From: Methanosarcina siciliae T4/M
Lineage (GTDB): Archaea > Halobacteriota > Methanosarcinia > Methanosarcinales > Methanosarcinaceae
Assembly (NCBI RefSeq): GCF_000970085.1
Contig: NZ_CP009506.1
Span: forward strand, 3,286,001 to 3,350,000
Direction of reading: 5' to 3'
DNA: 64,000 bases
The translations under genes and the position numbers were made by a program. The notes under the pieces are model-generated. The model did not search any database. It saw only the letters and a program-made list of their open reading frames with translations, and was not told where the DNA came from. Each line of letters starts with the position of its first letter. The first letter of the stretch is position 1. Below, one piece after another: positions 61,945-64,000 of this stretch.

Positions 61945-62901
61945 TTATATGAAATCCCTGAAGGCCGGATAGGAACCCAGTACTTTTAAAGTATTGGCTT
62001 TTGACTTTGTACCTGCTTTTGATTTTATATCTTTTAGGGCATCTTTTATAAGTGCATCGCTTGTATGGCCTTCAAAGTCGATGTAGAAGTAGTAATCTCC
62101 AAGTTCCTTTTTGGAAGGCCTTGACTCGATTTTAGTAAGGTTGATCCCTCTCTTTGCAAAAGCTCCCAGAAGTTCGTACAATGCTCCGGGACGGTCTTTT
62201 TCCAGGTATACGATAAGAGATGTCTTGCAGGCCGACTGGTAAACCTTTTCCTTTGCGGTTTCGGGACGAGACTCAGGCTCTGCACCCCGGCAGGACTCAA
62301 GAGCCGATTCCCCTTCAACACCTGCAGCGCCCATAGTCTGCTCCGGTGAAATCTTATTCCCGGCACGGATAATAATAAAACGGGTGTGGTTTTCCTTTCT
62401 GTCCTGGATATTTGAGAGCAGGATTTTGAGCCCGTAACGATCTGCCGCCTCTGGGGATGCTATCGCAGCCATTTCCTCAAACTCCCCTGCCAGCCTTGCC
62501 GCATGGGAAGTGCTGCCCGTGCTCCGGAGTTCCGCTTCAGGAAAATGCCTTTTCAGGAAATGCCTGCACTGGGCAAGCCCCTGTGGGTGGGAGAGGATGA
62601 CCCGGATCTTCTCAGGCCCGCCTTTGGAGAGCAAGCAGTGCTCGATTTTAACAACAATTTCCCCGATTATGACAGCCTCGTTTTCATGGAGTAGGTCGAG
62701 GGTGACTCCTACGGAACCTTCGATGGAGTTTTCTACAGGGATTACGGAGATGTCTGCATCTCCCTTAACTGCAGCCAGGAAAGCGTCCTCTATATCTGCA
62801 AAGTAACGAAACTCAGCGTCTTTCAAGCTATTTTTCTGAGCCCACAGCTTTGCAGCCCTTTCCGAATAAGAGCCTTCCGGCCCCATTACACCTATGATCA
62901 T
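61945..62901 (-). CDS. pheA: Prephenate dehydratase
   Basis: A 318-residue enzyme that converts prephenate to phenylpyruvate in phenylalanine synthesis. The PDT domain begins MIIGVMGPEGSYSERAAKLW, contains TSHAARLAG (~120) and the NHTRFIII motif (~178), where the Thr is catalytic. The regulatory ACT domain (KTSLIVYLEKDRPGALYELL, then ESRPSK) binds phenylalanine for feedback. A 40-45-residue Glu/Ser/Ala-rich linker between them is longer than in usual single-function enzymes. I start at ATG 62901; upstream frame extends 41 codons (to 63024) but with unlikely sequence, and no Shine-Dalgarno sequence marks either. Confidence 0.92.
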   Translation of the reverse strand: MIIGVMGPEGSYSERAAKLWAQKNSLKDAEFRYFADIEDAFLAAVKGDADISVIPVENSIEGSVGVTLDLLHENEAVIIGEIVVKIEHCLLSKGGPEKIRVILSHPQGLAQCRHFLKRHFPEAELRSTGSTSHAARLAGEFEEMAAIASPEAADRYGLKILLSNIQDRKENHTRFIIIRAGNKISPEQTMGAAGVEGESALESCRGAEPESRPETAKEKVYQSACKTSLIVYLEKDRPGALYELLGAFAKRGINLTKIESRPSKKELGDYYFYIDFEGHTSDALIKDALKDIKSKAGTKSKANTLKVLGSYPAFRDFI

Positions 62902-63022
62902 CTGAAGCTTAATTGGAGGGAAGGTAATAAAAAGTTTTGATGGCAGAGTTGCGGCTCTGCAGTGCGCTGTCCGGCTTGATAGGACTACCACTCTTGCTCC
63001 TACGGCTCTCCGGCAATTTAAC

Positions 63023-63500
63023 ATGTTACAGCTCTGTGTTCACAGAGTCTGGCTTAGCCTGATTGAATACATGGAAGGCCAGATAAAAGAAGTAAAAACC
63101 AGGATTTTGGCTCTCTGGGAAACGGTGAAAGATAAACATTACCTTCAGACAATTTCTGGAATTAGCGATTTAATGGCAGCTATGAGCTGGGCGGAACTTG
63201 GAGACGTGGAGAACTTTCAGCATCCAGACCAGATCGTCGCTTTTGCAGGATATGATCCAAAAGTAAATTGAGGAGAGGATATGAGAAAAAACGAAGAGGT
63301 GAAGGTTCACTTCATCCCCGACCTAAAGGAAGGGCATTCGTGACCCTCCGTGCTCCCATTGTAATAATCATCAACAGTTTGCTGCATGAAGACGACAAGA
63401 CTAAACTTGGGGTTCACTCTGAAATGAGAATCAGAAAAATAGAAAAGAATCATATCAAGTATTTAGCGTAACACCGACAGGAAATATTCTTAAAATAATT
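63023..63500 (+). pseudogene. IS110-type transposase remnant
   Basis: The first frame (63023-63271) reads IEYMEGQIKEVKTRILALWE, then LQTISGISDLMAAMSWAELG and VAFAGYDPKVN, the Transposase_20 region of IS110 (consensus L-x-T-I-P-G-I-(G/S)). After the stop at 63269 the expected tail appears only in broken frames (EGSLHPRPKGRAFVTL, then IRKIEKNHIKYLA). The catalytic N-terminal DEDD half is absent, and no inverted ends are expected for IS110. It touches the upstream frame of pheA. Confidence 0.7.
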
Positions 63501-63539
63501 GAAAAGCTATACTTTCTTGCTTCTTGGTACTTCTACAAC

Positions 63540-64000
63540 AATATATTTTTCAAGACCGGGAGGCAAAATTCAGTACAAAAAGAGAGCTTTTGACGGCAAA
63601 AATGAACGAGGGATGGATCGAATTAAATTTTCCGGCATTACCTGAAGAAAAAACCGAACCCCCGGCAGAGCTGCGGGAAGCACTGGGGGTTAAAGCAAGC
63701 TATGTCGGGAAGAACATATTTTACCTGGTAGAAGTAGAATCCGAAGAAACAGTAAGAGCAATTAAACCGGATTTCCCGAAACTGCTGGAAGTCCCGGCAA
63801 GGGGAGTAATTATTACAGCGAAAGCCGGAGCCGAAGTCGGAGAATACGATTTCGTATCGAGGTTTTTCACACCGGAAATCGGAATATGGGGAGACTCTGC
63901 CACAGGGTCGGCTCACTGATGTCTGGGCCCTTACTGGCAAAAAAAGCTAAACAAGGACGAATTCATTGTTTATCAGGCTTCGGAACGCGGCGGGATTTAT
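63540..64000 (+). pseudogene. PhzF-family isomerase gene, 5' truncated, with in-frame TGA (continues off the window)
   Basis: From about 63600 the frame carries PhzF motifs: MNEGWIELNFPALPEEKTEP, then YDFVSRFFTPEIGIWGDSAT. The signature GSAHC is present as GSAH, then TGA (63917-63919), then CLGPYWQKKLNKDEF in the same frame to the window edge. Paralogs have Cys after the His, so TGC or TGT became TGA; no selenocysteine element is seen. The N-terminal third, with the catalytic Glu, is missing upstream. PhzF-like proteins isomerise or cyclise small molecules; this copy is dead unless the 3' part is translated separately. Confidence 0.7.

Noticed and set aside
63917..63919. TGA at the Cys position of the PhzF-like gene as selenocysteine
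   Set aside because: No stem-loop element was seen, the gene is already 5' truncated, and Methanosarcina is not known to use selenocysteine.

Overview
The window reads as chromosomal DNA of a methanogenic archaeon of the genus Methanosarcina. The evidence is an archaeal-type threonyl-tRNA synthetase, a PAPS-reductase/ferredoxin fusion, an Msr-like (DUF1724) regulator, FKBP and AIM24 proteins of archaeal type, long A/T-rich intergenic regions with TATA-like boxes, and many multi-PAS sensor kinases, HEAT proteins and broken transposons. The species cannot be fixed from the sequence alone. No tRNA, rRNA or CRISPR array was seen.

Layout. 1-13.7 kb is mainly housekeeping: the start of a PAS/GAF sensor protein leaving the window, a geranylgeranyl-reductase-like flavoprotein, the PAPS-reductase-like protein, an AI-2E/PerM permease, thrS, a superfamily 2 helicase and a phosphotransferase-fold protein. 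14-29.5 kb is accessory and visibly rearranged. It holds a PD40 beta-propeller secreted protein, a six-PAS histidine kinase with an internal 831-bp tandem duplication, a CrtC/AttH-like secreted protein and its IS-truncated second copy, several intact or decaying SAM-dependent methyltransferases, a second-type SAICAR synthetase, a TetR regulator, and a ferredoxin-nitroreductase with a remnant second copy. Paired order (methyltransferase then ferredoxin-nitroreductase, at 22.4-23.4 and 27.7-28.8 kb; CrtC-like gene at 19.9 and 25.1 kb) indicates an old block duplication followed by decay.

29.5-33.7 kb is a graveyard of defence-type genes: a cas1-like remnant, a frameshifted HEPN gene, two HsdS C-terminal scraps and an internally deleted serpin. 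33.7-43.6 kb holds a complete lipoprotein serpin, two helical-repeat proteins, an Msr-like regulator and a second PerM permease. 43.6-46.7 kb is nearly gene-free and carries two copies of an unexplained ~200-bp element with conserved ends, plus a short stretch resembling the 5' part of RNase P RNA.

46.7-53.5 kb is an envelope/folding region: an HdeD-like membrane protein, three tandem FKBP-type prolyl isomerases, an OB-fold protein, a sugar-nucleotidyltransferase, an LPG-synthase-type flippase and a polyprenol-kinase-like protein. 54-61.6 kb, on the minus strand, is a MoxR-DUF58-VWA-VWA cluster with an associated membrane protein; it probably builds or activates a surface complex. The window ends with pheA (prephenate dehydratase), an IS110-type transposase remnant and a broken PhzF-like gene.
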